Shown here piece by piece: positions 32,028 to 43,652 of a stretch of 64,000 bases of DNA. Position 1 is the stretch's first letter; every line of letters begins with the position of its first letter. A program made the translations under genes and the position numbers. This stretch comes from Hippopus hippopus. Taxonomy: Eukaryota > Mollusca > Bivalvia > Cardiida > Cardiidae. The stretch lies in NCBI GenBank assembly GCA_946811185.2, contig OX328113.1, positions 2,666,001 to 2,730,000 on the forward strand, given 5' to 3'. The notes below the pieces were generated by a model. That model worked only from the letters and a program-made list of their open reading frames with translations, searched no databases and had not been told where the DNA came from.

Positions 32028-32217
32028 ACTACCGTAAAAAAGGCTTTTGAAAAAATTGCGGGAAAAAAAGAAGAACATTACGGTATTTTCTCCTTTATTC
32101 CACAATGTTTTCCACCCTTTATAAGACAAAGCAAAGTAGATGAGTTGTGTACATTGTCTCGTCAATAATTGCATTCAGTTTGGACAAGTCTAAAGTTTTA
32201 TCGTTTGGTAAAGAGCT
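32025..32217 (+). repeat. MITE family B copy, left end lost
   Basis: Starts at ACCGTAAAAAAGGCTTTTGA, has TATTTTCTCCTTTATTCCAC and ends GTTTGGTAAAGAGC. It abuts the repeat F array directly. Confidence 0.7.
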
Positions 32218-32240
32218 ATGAAGTATAATAAATTTGACCT

Positions 32241-32494
32241 GCAACACGCAAAAAGGGGTATTCGGACAATTGCTTTAAGTGTCGTCTCGGATCAGCCTGC
32301 GCAGTCCGCGCAGGCTAATCCGAGACGGCACTTTACCACTACATTAGATTTTGTGCTACAGTAGACTTGCGCAAAACAGAAAATTACATATAAACGGAAA
32401 GTGTCGTTTCGGGTTATTCTGCGCGGATTGCGCAGGCTAATCCGGGACGACAATTTACGCAAATGTCCGAACGCCCCTTTTCGCGTGTTGCAGG
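32241..32494. repeat. MITE family I, ~98-bp terminal inverted repeats
   Basis: The left end CCTGCAACACGCAAAAAGGG and the right end CCCCTTTTCGCGTGTTGCAGG match inversely. Similarity continues ~98 bases inward, through CGTCTCGGATCAGCCTGCGC on the left and the complement of CGCAGGCTAATCCGGGACG on the right. Each arm itself has a GC-rich hairpin (GCCTGCGCAGTCCGCGCAGG), shared with the core of family C. A clear target duplication was not found. Confidence 0.75.
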
Positions 32495-32985
32495 CCATAT
32501 TCTAGTATCATTAAGACATGCTGGGAAAAAGGACCTCCCTTTATCGTTATAAAGCTCTTCTCACAGTTGCAACGACATTTCTTCTTGATAAACAGGGGAA
32601 AAAAATGTAACAAATTGAAAAAAAAAAATCGTTAATCCTTTTTTTCGCTTATTTGCGTCTTTGGTCAAAATATACAAGTATATGTTTTCAACCAAAATAT
32701 CACCATTTTTATGGGTTCAAAAATATACAGTGAGAATTATTCCTGTAGATTCTTATGATAAATGTAGTTACTGTCCTAGTAAAATGTGTAGATCAAGATC
32801 GGACTACACATGACTTGCAGCCTCGTCTCAGACTGCGCATGCTGACCTGTCTAGATAACTTTTGCAGATGCATAAATCCCCCTTGTCACAGAGCATGGCC
32901 CATACATACTTTTATAGACATAAACATGGTAAATGCTATTTTCAACTAACATACACCTTGTATGGTTACCTCATGGAAGAGAGCG
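32495..32985. other. Unassigned stretch with a degenerate family-A core
   Basis: Around 32788-32850 there is GTGTAGATCAAGATCGGACT and TGCAGCCTCGTCTCAGACTG, a degraded version of the family-A palindrome. Nothing else is recognised. Confidence 0.4.
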
Positions 32986-33203
32986 AGACGGAGAGGCAGA
33001 AAGACAAATACTCAAACAGACAGACAGAGAAAGAGATTCAACTATTTTCTTTTGAGAGACAGAGAGACAGACAGACAGACAGAGAAAGAGAGATAGATAG
33101 ATACATATAAACATAGTAAGATATATAGATAGACAGAGACAGAGTGAGAAACAGATAGAAAGACAAGGAAAGAGAGAGAGACAGAAGATAGACAGATAGA
33201 TAT

Positions 33204-33235
<32 letters not shown>

Positions 33236-33236
33236 G

Positions 33237-33292
<56 letters not shown>

Positions 33293-33400
33293 GAGAGGGA
33301 GAGAGACGGAGAAAGAGAGAAACAAAGAAATTGAGAGAGAGAGAGAGAATGAGACAGACGGACGGACGGACGGACGGACAGACAGACAGACAGACAGACA
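32986..33400 (+). repeat. Compound microsatellite (GA, GATA, GACA, GACG)
   Basis: Runs of AGAC/GACA, GATA (33194-33235), GA (33239-33300) and GGAC then GACA (33356-33400) are interrupted only by short variants. The long Ser/Leu-rich ORFs on the - strand here are artefacts of the GA repeat. Confidence 0.95.
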
Positions 33401-33651
33401 TGATTAAAAAAGATCGTTTTAGTTTAAAATTTAGAAAGTTTATATAATTTTCTGCCCAGAAAACAATGAGAAACATAAAACTACAGTTTTGTGAAAACTT
33501 TGTTGACAAAAAAAAAGGCCGTAAACAGTCGTAAAATAATAAATAAAAAGTTTACTCACGAAACCGTAATAAGTACAAACTTCCTCCAAGAATGTGTCTA
33601 AATACAGTGGGGTTATCATTTCTGAAACAGCGCAGTTTTTATTTACAAATG

Positions 33652-33855
33652 AACGATGCTGTGAAAAGGGCGCTTAATGCATCTGCGAAAAGTATCGACC
33701 CAGGTCAGCCTGCGCAGTCCGCGCAGGCTGACCTGGGCCGAAACTTTTCGCTAGGAGTCAATTTTCTGTATGTCCAAGGACCAGTCTACCTCCTAATTTA
33801 GACAGTTGTATGGATCCATGATCATGTAATGGCTTAATTTGTACAATGCATCACA
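33652..33855 (+). repeat. MITE family C, copy 2
   Basis: Begins ATGCTGTGAAAAGGGCGCTT, carries the exact GCCTGCGCAGTCCGCGCAGG core, and runs through AATTTTCTGTATGTCCAAGG to AATGCATCACAAG. A degraded reversed copy follows at about 33890-34070 (CATGCAGAATGTTTACCAAT, GCAGATGCATTTAAACACC). Confidence 0.85.
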
Positions 33856-34411
33856 AGTCCAAAAATTACCATTTGGTGGAGAGCTTATGCATCTTGGCAA
33901 TGCATCATTCAAAGCAAGCGGTCGCATAACATGGATCATTTTGTTCCCAAACCGTCTGAATCATGAGAAAGAATGGTCCTTTTGACATGCAGAATGTTTA
34001 CCAATAGTAAAAATTATAAACTCAGGCGGATACGTTTGGCAGATGCATTTAAACACCTTTTTCCGGTTCCGGTTATGGAAAGGTAAACATTTGAAAGACC
34101 TGGGAAAGAAAGGAGATTTTCGTAAATTCTAAAGATTGTTTGTTATTAAAACCAGGTGAAACTACTCTGGGATTGTATGTTTACGTCTTCTTCAAACGGA
34201 CAAGAATGAAAACAGTGTAGTAAAACTGTGTAGAGGAGAAATAACTCAGACAAATTCATTCTTTTTTCTTTCTGTATCGCTTGAGCTGCTCTTTACAATA
34301 GGAACAAAGGGATAACGGTACATCTGTATACCTGTCACGCACAAAAAAAAAAATCAAAAAAGTATACTGCTCAAAATTACTTAGGTATCATTACTAAGGT
34401 ATCATTACGGC

Positions 34412-35314
34412 ATGAGCACAGATGCGACACCAGATACGCCAGCTACTGTGCAGTTAACAAAGAAAAGACCGTTATCATCGCCTGTTGATCTTCTTGATTC
34501 AAAGAAAACTAAACCTATAATGGCTCAAGGTATAAGCGAAAAGGTTATTCTGGAAGAGAGTTCCGCTGGGCATCTGTCAGGATCTTTTCTTGAGTCGGCC
34601 AACGAAGTAACTTCCGAACTGTCGACCATTTCTCCTCAAATAGCCAATATTACTCTTACTGAGGAACACATTTCACAAATTACAAACATTGTAAAAGACT
34701 CGTTGCAGACTCAACTCTCGACCCTGGTCTCTAGCATTGTAGAAGGGGTCTTACATGGTCTCAGTAGTAAGATCACTACTCTAGAAGGAGAAAATAAGCA
34801 ACTTAAAGATAAGGTTATCGCTCTAGAAAACAAAGCTGACAGAGCGGAATAATACAGTCGACGCAACTGCCTTCGACTATCCGGTATTCCAGAATCAAAG
34901 GGCGAGTCGGTAGACGATAAGGTGTTGGAAATTGCTAATACCGTGGGTGCAAATCTGACAATTGATGAAATCGATCGAACACATCGTCTTGGTAAAATGA
35001 GGGGTACTGAGACTTCCGGAAAACCACGTGATATTATTATCAAATTTACGAGCTACCGCTCACGCCAGAAACTACTGCAAAACAAAAAACAGTTGAAAGA
35101 AAAAGGATTAGAGAGAGTTTTTATAAATGAGGACTTAACCCTAACAAGAGACAATATTTATTATCAAACCAGACAAATGGTCAAGGAAAAGTTTATCCAA
35201 AGTACATGGACCAAAGATGGTACTATCATTGTTAGAGACAAAGACTCAAAATATTACAGAATTGAAACCCAGTCTGATCTTGATCATGTGAAAACCATCA
35301 TCTGCAGACATTAA
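34412..35314 (+). pseudogene. Non-LTR retrotransposon ORF1 (coiled coil plus RRM type), one nonsense codon
   Basis: It begins MSTDATPDTPATVQLTKKRP. A coiled coil follows (ITTLEGENKQLKDKVIALEN), then NCLRLSGIPE, IDRTHRLGK, a KPRDIIIKF strand and a basic C-terminal domain ending at TAA 35312-35314. This is the layout of L1/CR1-type ORF1 RNA-binding proteins with an RRM. The frame is broken by TAA at 34850-34852 between the coiled coil and YSRRN. No reverse transcriptase follows immediately. The CR1-like ORF2 at 39267 lies 4 kb away across several MITEs, so I treat this as a separate truncated copy, though it could be of the same family. Confidence 0.8.
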
Positions 35315-35437
35315 CATTTTTTTGTGCAGTATGAAACTGGTGACACGATGACGAACCTGTTCCTCCGGTTCTGGGCAGTACTCGTATTCAAAATCTAAAA
35401 ATAGAACCAACTAGTTTATCATAGTTCACGGTATTTG

Positions 35438-35610
35438 ACCTATGGGCTGCTAAGCGTGACCTGCACTTCTGACTGAATTGTAGATCATCGCGTCTTTGAC
35501 TACAGTGGAGAATTAGATCGGACAGCACATGACGTGTAGTCTGATCTCAGATCTGCCCTGTTTGATACATTGAAACTTTCTTTATTGATGAACCAAATAA
35601 TCTGTTTAAA
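35438..35610 (+). repeat. MITE family A, degenerate
   Basis: GGGCTGCTAAGCGTGACCTG and TGACGTGTAGTCTGATCTCA match family A, but the palindrome has decayed and has an inserted segment. Confidence 0.5.
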
Positions 35611-35851
35611 ACTTGGCTAAATTTACATTTAAGTTACCTCAGAGTCTAAAGGTAAAATTATCTACCTTGACCCGAGGACCATATCTGAGATATGCTATTG
35701 TGGTCCAGAAATTTCTTGGAGGTAAATGATTAAGAATTGAAGGAATGAGGACATCGTGAGCAATGGCGAGGGTGTTTGTTGCCAGCATTTCTCATTTGCC
35801 CGGGTGGCTTTCTAAAGCCCTCGAGATCATTGGAATCTTAAGATCGTCTAT

Positions 35852-36066
35852 ATCCTTTGCCAAACAATCCTTTGTTTATAAGACCCTAGAGAAGATTTTT
35901 GAGAGCACTGTGAAAAAGGGAGAAAATGCAGGTAACTGGCATTTTCCCCATTCCCCACAGTGTTTTCTACACAATCAAGAACACTTTTCGTTATTAATCA
36001 CATTGTGCCATCTACAAACAGTTTCGGATTGGACTGTACAAAGTTCTGTTATTTGGTGGAGAGTTA
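35852..36066 (+). repeat. MITE family B copy
   Basis: Begins CTTTGCCAAACAATCCTTTG, has AAAGGGAGAAAATGCAGGTA and an inverted partner, and ends ATTTGGTGGAGAGTTA. Confidence 0.75.
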
Positions 36067-36400
36067 CCAGATTCAAACATAAGAATAGAGACTGACAACC
36101 AGTCAGCCATGAATATTCAGTATTACTGGTCCCATTTTTAGCTACCTTGATAAAGGTTTCGTATCGTCTCTCATTCGGTTAATAGGGATCTGTGATCAGA
36201 CTCGCATTTTGTTGGGTCTGATCGTGATCAACATTACCCGTGCCTAACGTTGTGTACTTTAATTAATCATTAGATCTCTTTCTCCCTCTTAGTTGTTCTG
36301 ATGTATTGTTTTATATGTTAACAATGCACTGTATCTTTATACATCAGTTGTCATTTATATTATCTTTTCATCCATAACTATATCAGTTCGATCTTTGTGT

Positions 36401-36918
36401 CATCTTCGCAAGCCAAGGATACTAACTCCACTTTGTTCGTAACGTACCCTTGGCCGCTCGCCTCTTTAAAAATCGAAACTCCCGCTGCGCCACCTATCGA
36501 ATATCACGAGTTGCGTAACCTTTGCTGATGTTATTTCTGACCAATCAAAATGCTTGTAATAAAATTTGTTAGGCTATGCATCAAAACAAGACGAACAGAC
36601 ATACGATGATTCGCAATCATTTGGCTGTGGAACCCGTCCTAATATTTCACATAATTGATCGTAAACTATAAAAAACTCATTAAATATCGATCGTCCACTC
36701 TTTTTTGGCAAATTTTCGTCACAAACACGACAACTTTCGTTTTTGACGGGCGCCGCCATTATTGTTTTCTGTTTTGCGAAAGATTTCTTGTTACGGATGG
36801 TTTGATTGGACGCGATGGGTTTTGATCGCATCCAATGAAATGGCGCAGCGGCAGCTTCGATTTTTAAAGAGGCGAGCGGCCAAGGGTACTACCTTAGTAT
36901 CGTTGGCTTGCGAAGATG
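36401..36918. mobile_element. 518-bp Mutator-like TIR element with 9-bp target duplication, carrying an ORF
   Basis: Left end CATCTTCGCAAGCCAAGGAT (36401) and the inverse right end CTTGCGAAGATG (36918) start imperfect terminal repeats of ~80-90 bases. Both share TACCCTTGGCCGCTCGCCTC and TTTAAAAATCGAA, with a ~14-base gap difference. TCTTTGTGT flanks both sides (36392-36400 and 36919-36927). A 9-bp duplication and long terminal repeats are typical of the Mutator superfamily. The only content between the repeats is a short ORF on the - strand, which makes this look like a gene-fragment-carrying (Pack-MULE-like) non-autonomous element. Confidence 0.8.
36574..36831 (-). CDS. Small Cys-rich ORF inside the Mutator-like element (ZAD-like)
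   Basis: The frame gives up to 85 aa; an internal Met (MAAPVKNESCRVCDENLP) is a likely start at about 36759. The peptide has CRVC near its N-terminus and CSSC near its C-terminus with a hydrophobic stretch (IFNEFFIVYDQLCEILGRVP) between. This spacing resembles the zinc-finger-associated domain (ZAD) found at the start of some zinc-finger proteins. The frame stops at TAG right after CFDA, so it may be one exon of a captured gene. Function unknown. Expression cannot be judged from sequence. Confidence 0.45.
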   Translation of the reverse strand: MRSKPIASNQTIRNKKSFAKQKTIMAAPVKNESCRVCDENLPKKSGRSIFNEFFIVYDQLCEILGRVPQPNDCESSYVCSSCFDA

Positions 36919-37004
36919 TCTTTGTGTATGCCTAAGCATATTAACGTAAATTTGATTTGTTAAATACTTTGATATCTACATAAATTCAGTTATTGGATAC
37001 GAAT

Positions 37005-37110
37005 TGGAGGCTCGGTTCATCTGTAGAGGGTGTCGACCTTTGTCGACCTGCGCATTTTGCGAGGACAGACCTGGGCCGAAACTCGACTCTGATGGTTGAT
37101 CTATGCATGC
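37005..37110 (+). repeat. MITE family C fragment, degenerate
   Basis: GTCGACCTGCGCATTTTGCG followed by ACCTGGGCCGAAACTCG matches the middle of family C. Confidence 0.5.
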
Positions 37111-37714
37111 CTCGTGGCCGTTCTATTTCCAAATTCAGTCAGTGTTGGACAGTATGGGTTTATGGATCCATTGCAGAGTGTGTCTTTGCTTGGTATAGCG
37201 TATCTCTGGGATGCCCTTCCGTCGGTGCATGGCTGATATAAATATATATATGTAAATAATCATGTAAATATGTGTATATTATGTGCAGGCATAGATACGT
37301 GAAATTTTTGGCGAAGTCGGAGGGAAACATATGTTGGATCAACAAATCTCTAAATTAAATTAAGTCAGTCAGTTGGGCACTTATTTCAAGAAATTTATTT
37401 ATTGTCTGTGTTCATGTGTACTTGCTGGCTATTCGATGTCTTACTGTATTCAACTGCATAGTATGTTAACTATCCATACCTGTCTATAGTTAGGGTAAGC
37501 CTTGATCTTATTTTCCTTTAGTCAAATACATTTGCTATTACAATTATGCCTCTATACAGTTGTTGAACCCTTTTACAAGAAAAGGTGCAGAAATTTCGCT
37601 TTTCACTGCACTCTGTATGAAGCTGACATTTCTATTTAGATTTTAAATGATGTAAACCTTAGACTATCTTGAAAGTGCAACTTACTGCATTTATCACGTC
37701 ATTGTATATTGACC

Positions 37715-37800
37715 AATGCACTTCTCGGACAGTGTGGATTGGGATCAGTCAGCACATAGCGTGCGGTCTGACTTCCGGTCTACTCTGGCCGTTAAAAAAA
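37715..37800 (+). repeat. MITE family A core, degenerate
   Basis: CTCGGACAGTGTGGATTGGG and GCGTGCGGTCTGACTTCCGG are decayed arms of the family-A palindrome. Confidence 0.45.
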
Positions 37801-37881
37801 AATATATTTAATGTCGAACATATCTGGATTGGTCAATATCGATTTCAAACTCTTACAGAAGTCATAAACAAATGGATGTTT

Positions 37882-38107
37882 CTAACTCTTTACCACACGA
37901 TCCCCACTTGTGACGACCCTGAGAAGGAGGTCTTTTGGGGGCGTTGTGGGAAAGGGAGAAAATGTTGGTAAATGGCATTTTCTCCTTTTCCCATAATTTA
38001 CCCTTACAAAATCAAAGTTCAATTTTTCGTTCATGTTTATCTTGTTGTCTGCAACGGTTTTGAATTTTGACTGGTCTCAAATTTCTTGTTGTTTGGTAGA
38101 GAATTAA
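37882..38107 (+). repeat. MITE family B copy
   Basis: Begins CTAACTCTTTACCACACGAT, holds GGGAAAGGGAGAAAATGTTG and its inverted partner, and ends GGTAGAGAATTAA. Confidence 0.8.
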
Positions 38108-38110
38108 ATC

Positions 38111-39155
38111 ACCTGTGAGTATTGTTGGCTGCTTTGATGGTAAAGGTTCTTGTCAGTATCGGCTAGTATGGGTTTACGGTCGGACTCGCTTTCTGCGATA
38201 TCCGATTGGGATCAACAGTTTCCGTAAATAACTGTTGATTTTAATTAGTTGCTAGACGTTACTCACCCCCCCCCCTTTTTTTTTTTCTTTCTTGCAAATT
38301 AATGACTTGATTATAATTTCAACATGCACCAGATCTTTATGCTGTGTTTGATATTGTCTACATATCCACTTCTTCATAAATTCGATTTTTATGTATTTTT
38401 CTGTATGTATAAGCATATTAAGTGAATTTGATTGAATACTTGCCTTGATATTTATGTGGATTTGTATGTGAGTATAGGTGTATATATTTTTTACGTTGCA
38501 TACGTTTGCGTGTGCATGTGTTTCCGGTTTGTGCATAAATGTGTATGTATATACACATATGTGTACATACCTGCTGTTTATGTATGTGTAGATATGTAAA
38601 CATATTATGAGTAGCATGTGTATGTAGTAGTGGCTAAGTTTGGAGGAATACACCGTTACATACTCGCCCAAAAAATGTATGTCTTACAAGGGCAAGTTAT
38701 TAACCTTCTGCTTTTTTTATCCTGTTATGGTGATGAGAAAAAAAAAAGCTAAATGCTGTGCAGTTGTTTTCTATGTTGCAGAAAACAATGCAGAAGGAAG
38801 CGTAAGGTAGTTTCACTAGCAGCAAAAACCTTTTATTTTTTTTAAACTTGTCCAATGATATATCTGGTTTTCATTCATGTATCTTTTTAAGTCTTAAACT
38901 TCTTCTTTTTTTCCTTGTCCGTCTTTAACACAGGCTTTCTAGGATAATGATCAGTCATAAATTACCACTATTTGTTTTATCAAGTTTAGCTTCTCTCTCT
39001 TACATTTCAGCTAGAATTGATTACATATATTTTTTACCTCTCTATATTACTGTAGAACTATGTGAGTCGGTTGGGTCCCCACATTTTGGTTGGTCGGTTG
39101 CGAACTACGAAATCTTCCGGCAGCCTTGTGCCAAATCATATCCTGAAACTTTTGA
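38111..39155. other. Unassigned AT-rich stretch
   Basis: No gene or known repeat is recognised apart from a C/T run near 38266-38290 and TATATGTG-type low complexity around 38450-38600. The last part may belong to the 5' UTR of the CR1-like element that follows. Confidence 0.4.
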
Positions 39156-42100
39156 GCCGCCGTAGGTACTGATATAACCGTCTGGCGCGCGGCTATCGGA
39201 ACTTTTTATGCAGGTACCCACGGCTGCTGCAGGAAATATCGTTTTGTCGTCCACCCGCTCAGAGTTTTGTACTTTCATCTATGTAATCATCTAACTCACC
39301 TCCTGAGACTAACTATTCAATATACCAACACCTCTCTAATAAACACACTTGTCATATTCTTGTACAATATTTGTTGTACATTATTAATTTTGTCGGGAGA
39401 TATCGAGACCAATCCCGGTCCGATATCCGATACCTCCAACACCACGGCTACTTGTATTTCTATTGCCCATCTCAACATACGAAGTATACGTAATAAGATA
39501 GAATTCATATCTGATTTTTTGTCCGACTTTGATATATTGTGTTTCTCAGAAAGTTATTTAGACCGTACAGTCTTAGACGAAGACTTGACTATTGATACAC
39601 ACGGAAGCAGCATATACAGACAGGATATGACATCACACTTAGGTGGGCTTGTTGCATATGTCTCAAATTCCCTTTTTTCAAAACGGAGACCTGACTTGGA
39701 GCACAATTTAGTTCATTCAATGTGGATTGAAGTCAAATATCGGTCAACATCATTTCTTCTTTGTACTGTGTATCGTTCCCCTGTTGCATTCTGGGACTAT
39801 TTCAATATTTCCTTAGAAAAAGCTCTTGAGTCTAATAAACGAATAGTTACTGTAGGAGATCTAAACCAAGACCTACTCGACCCGACTGAATACCATCGCA
39901 GAAATGTTATATCTTTTAACAACCTCACAAATTGTATCACAAAGCCCATGCGTGTCACAACACACTCAGCAACACTGCTTGACCCTATTCTAGTCTCCAA
40001 CTCTATTAACGTTATCCACGCTGACACCTTAGATATTGATAGTATCATAAGTGACCATAAAGCTACACTTGTTTTATTTAGGTTTGACAGTACCCCTTTA
40101 ACATGCTTGAAAAGAAAGGTCTGGTTTTATAACCGAGCCGATTTTATTGAACTCAACCAATTGATAAACGTAAAAAATTGGAACGTAATGTTGTCTTTTG
40201 ATATAAACGAAGCATGTGAATATTTTACTTCTACCCTATTAGAAATGGTGTCAATATGTATACCATCAAAAGAAGTCACCATCAGACCCAATGACAGACC
40301 GTGGTATGACTCTGAAATAAGGCGACTGAGTAGACAACGCGACAGACTTAAGAAAATCATGACGAAACGAGGACAAACTTCGGATTGGCTTAGATATAAA
40401 AACATAAGAAATAAGGTAAACAATTTGAAAAAACATGCCAAACAGCGATACTATAGTAGTCTTGATGAAACAATTTCAAACTCTCGCATCAATGACCCCA
40501 AAAAATATTGGAAATATCTCCGCAGTCTCGTCAACATGAACAAGAAATCTGACCTTATTCCAATTCTTAAATCCAACGAAAATAACGTCGAAATATTTCA
40601 TTATACAGACATGGAGAAGGCAGAATGCTTGAATAAATATTTCTCATCTATTTCTACTGTAGATGATTCTAAAGCATGTTTATCCCCTTTTCATCCTAAG
40701 ACTTGTAATATACTGAACATAATTTACATCACTAGACAAGAAATAGAAGACATAATCAGTACTTTGGAAGTAAATAAAGCAGCAGGCCCCGATTTAATCA
40801 GTCATAAATTACTAAAAAATATTAAACAGAGTGTATCTAAACCCTTACAAATCCTATTTAATAAGTCATTACAAGATCAAACTTTCCCTCAAAAATGGAA
40901 ACATTCACTAGTTAATCCACTTTTCAAAAAGGGAGATAAATCTTTAGTTTGCAATTATCGACCAATATCTCTTTTAAGTTGTGTCGGTAAACTGATGGAA
41001 AGGTGTGTATATAAGCATCTGTTCAACCACCTACACTCAAATCATCTACTCTACGAAAAGCAGTCTGGTTTCTTGCGGGGACATTCAACAGTCCATCAAC
41101 TGATCGAAATATATCATCAAATCGTTTCTGCTTTAGATGTAAATCAAAACCTATGTATTGTATTCTGCGATATATCGAAGGCATTCGATAGAGTCTGGCA
41201 TAAAGGTCTTATCTTTAAACTTCGCCAACTTGGCATCGACGGTCCCCTTCTTCAATGGTTTAAAAACTATTTGTCCAATCGTCAACAATCTGTTATTGTT
41301 AGAACTGCCAGATCTAAAACAACATCAATAAATGCAGGCGTTCCTCAAGGATCGGTTCTCGGGCCATTACTTTTCCTTGTCTACGTGAATGATATTTCAG
41401 ACAATCTCTTAAGTATATCTCGTTTGTTTGCAGATGACACCTCACTAGCTTGTACAGCAACCCAAATTGCAGACATTGAGGGCATTCTAAATCATGACCT
41501 GCTTATTGTATCCAAATGGGCAAAACAGTGGCTGGTGTCATTTCATCCGTCAAAAACCGTAGCTATGCACTTCACAAACAGAAATGTTCAGCCACCAGAT
41601 TTATTGTTTAACAATGTTCCAATTCAGTTGTTACCAATCATAAACACCTTGGATTAACTCTAAGTAGTAATGGTAAATGGCGTGAACATATTGATAATGT
41701 AACTCAGTCTGCAAACAAGATCCTGGGAATTATGAGATCTTTAAAATTTAGGCTAAAGAGAGATTCTCTCAACTAAATATATGTATCTTTTTTGCGACCA
41801 CTTCTTGAATACTCCTCAGTAGTCTGGGATAATTGTACTATGACGGAAAAGGATCGTCTGGAAAAAATTCAAGTTGAGGCCGCAAGAATAGTAACCGGTA
41901 TTACAAGATCAGCTTCTACTCTTGACCTGTACAAAGAAATCGGTTGGTTAACATTAGACAATAGGCGCAAATATCAGAAACTTTTACTTATTTATAAAAT
42001 AGTCAACGGCCAGACTCCACAATACTTAAACGATATCTTTCCTTTAAATGTTAACGCAAGAACTAATTATTTACTCCGCAATGCTAATGATATCGATTTA

Positions 42101-43048
42101 GTTGCTTGTCGAACTGAATTGATGACGAAGTCTTTCATTCCATCAGCAGTTACTCTATGGAACGAACTCTCCGACGATATTAAATCCTTGGAATCTTTGT
42201 CGCAGTTTAAATCTCGTATTCTACAGACCTTTCAAGTTTCTGACGTTCCAAAACACTATTTTGTCGGTAAACGTCATCTATCTGTCATACATACAAGGAT
42301 TCGTAACAGATGCAGCAATCTGAACTTTGACCTTTTCTCGAATTATATATCTCAAAATCCAAGGTGTAGGTGCGGTTACAATCAAGAAGATGCTGAACAT
42401 TATTTCTTTAGATGCACACAATACACAGAAGAGAGAAATAATCTCTTTCAAAATTTACATCGATTTCATCCATTAAATATTAACATTCTATTGTATGGAT
42501 CCGATAATCTCAGTTTCGAAGACAACTCAACTATATTTATGACTGTACAAACTTATATAAAGGATACTGGACGATTCAAGTAATCCTGCAGCAGCAAACG
42601 ATAAATATTTAACCAATCCGCCCAAATCTTGGGACCCCACTGACTTACGATTCATCTACTAGTAATCATTTAGTTAAAATCTTAAAATCTGAGGTTTTTT
42701 TGTTTTTTTTTCCTTCACTTTCTTTTATTTTAAGAAATGTATTTTTTTTTTGTATTTCACCAATACAACTTGACTTGTTAATTGCCATTACCATGTTAGT
42801 GAGTAACTGGAACAAAATTGTCGTCCAAAATAAAATGAAAAATTAGTGCAATATTAGAAAGCCAAAAGTGAAAACGGGCGACTCTAAAAAATGTAATTTC
42901 ATAAAGGGAATGACCGAATCTAAGTTGTGAGAACTTGTGGTCAGACCCTTTTGCCTAGTCGTTTGATTATGTATATTGTTCTGTACTGTAAATTTTATTC
43001 TTGTAACCTAACTTGGCAATAAAATATGTATAAACTAAACTATAAATA
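39156..43048 (+). mobile_element. CR1/L2-like non-LTR retrotransposon copy, inactive
   Basis: The ORF2 pseudogene (39267-42583) is followed by a ~460-bp 3' region that ends near 43048 in ATGTATAAACTAAACTATAA, a short repeated tail instead of poly(A). That tail style, an FADD-type reverse transcriptase and the lack of RNase H point to the CR1/L2 group. The 5' limit is uncertain, since no target duplication was recognised. Confidence 0.75.
39267..42583 (+). pseudogene. CR1/L2-like ORF2: 2A-like peptide, AP endonuclease, reverse transcriptase; two lesions
   Basis: The N-terminus is hydrophobic (NTLVIFLYNICCTLLIL) and runs straight into SGDIETNPGP. This is a complete 2A-like motif (DxExNPG|P, 39399-39422) at which ribosomes release the upstream peptide. 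Endonuclease blocks follow: IAHLNIRSIRNK, LCFSESYLD, TVGDLNQDLLD and SDHKATL. Reverse transcriptase shows KAAGPDLISHKLLK, NYRPISLLSC, QSGFLRGHST, FCDISKAFDRVWH, GVPQGSVLGPLLF and the catalytic FADDTS. The C-terminal domain contains CRCGYNQEDAEHYFFRC. A frameshift near 41625-41655 ends the first frame at 41657, and a TAA lies at 41774-41776 in the resumed frame. There is no in-frame ATG between the upstream stop (39153) and the 2A motif; the frame opens with a non-ATG codon. The copy is therefore probably dead. Confidence 0.9.
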
Positions 43049-43652
43049 ACATCTTGTCTTCCATACAGCCCCTCCCGACTCAGGAGCATAAGGGGGGGGG
43101 GGGGGGGGTAAGGTAGAAAAATGTTTCAACTCTTCCCGCGCCAAATATGTACACTAGGCCTCTATTGACGGTTAATTATACTATCTATTGAAAGTAAGAA
43201 TAAAAATATCTTATTAAGTTGAGTTGGCTTCGAAAATGTTAAAACGACCCAATTATTAGTAATATCCGACGTTGTTTTATCCCATTACCTCCCTTGTCTT
43301 CGAATTTTCTTATCCTACACACGTTTGAGATTGGCATGGATGACGTCATATGTGACGTCATTTTATACCACTTTCGGATGAGTGAGTCAGGTACCATTAT
43401 TTAAATAACCGTGTAGGAATGTAATGGTTTTGCGTGTTTTGTCCAATAATTTGCGACGGTTTTCAGACATTCTTTTTCTCCTTCTGTAGATGGTGGACCG
43501 CGGTGCGTAAAGGCTTTTCTTGAGAAAAAACCCCACCCCTTCACACACCCCCCACCCCTAAAAAAAAAAAAAAAAACTGAGATCCGTAACGTGTTCATAA
43601 TGAACATGGCTGAGCCCGTAGCCGAAATGAAATTTGCTAACTTCCCTTAATC
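43049..43652. other. Unassigned stretch with homopolymers
   Basis: A 17-base G run lies at 43092-43108 and an A run at about 43560-43576. No gene is recognised. Confidence 0.45.

Noticed and set aside
33000..33400. CRISPR-like regular repeats
   Set aside because: These are simple tetranucleotide runs without unique spacers, in a eukaryotic genome.
33038..33509. Two overlapping - strand ORFs rich in Ser-Leu repeats
   Set aside because: They translate the GA/GATA/GACA microsatellite, with no non-repetitive protein content.
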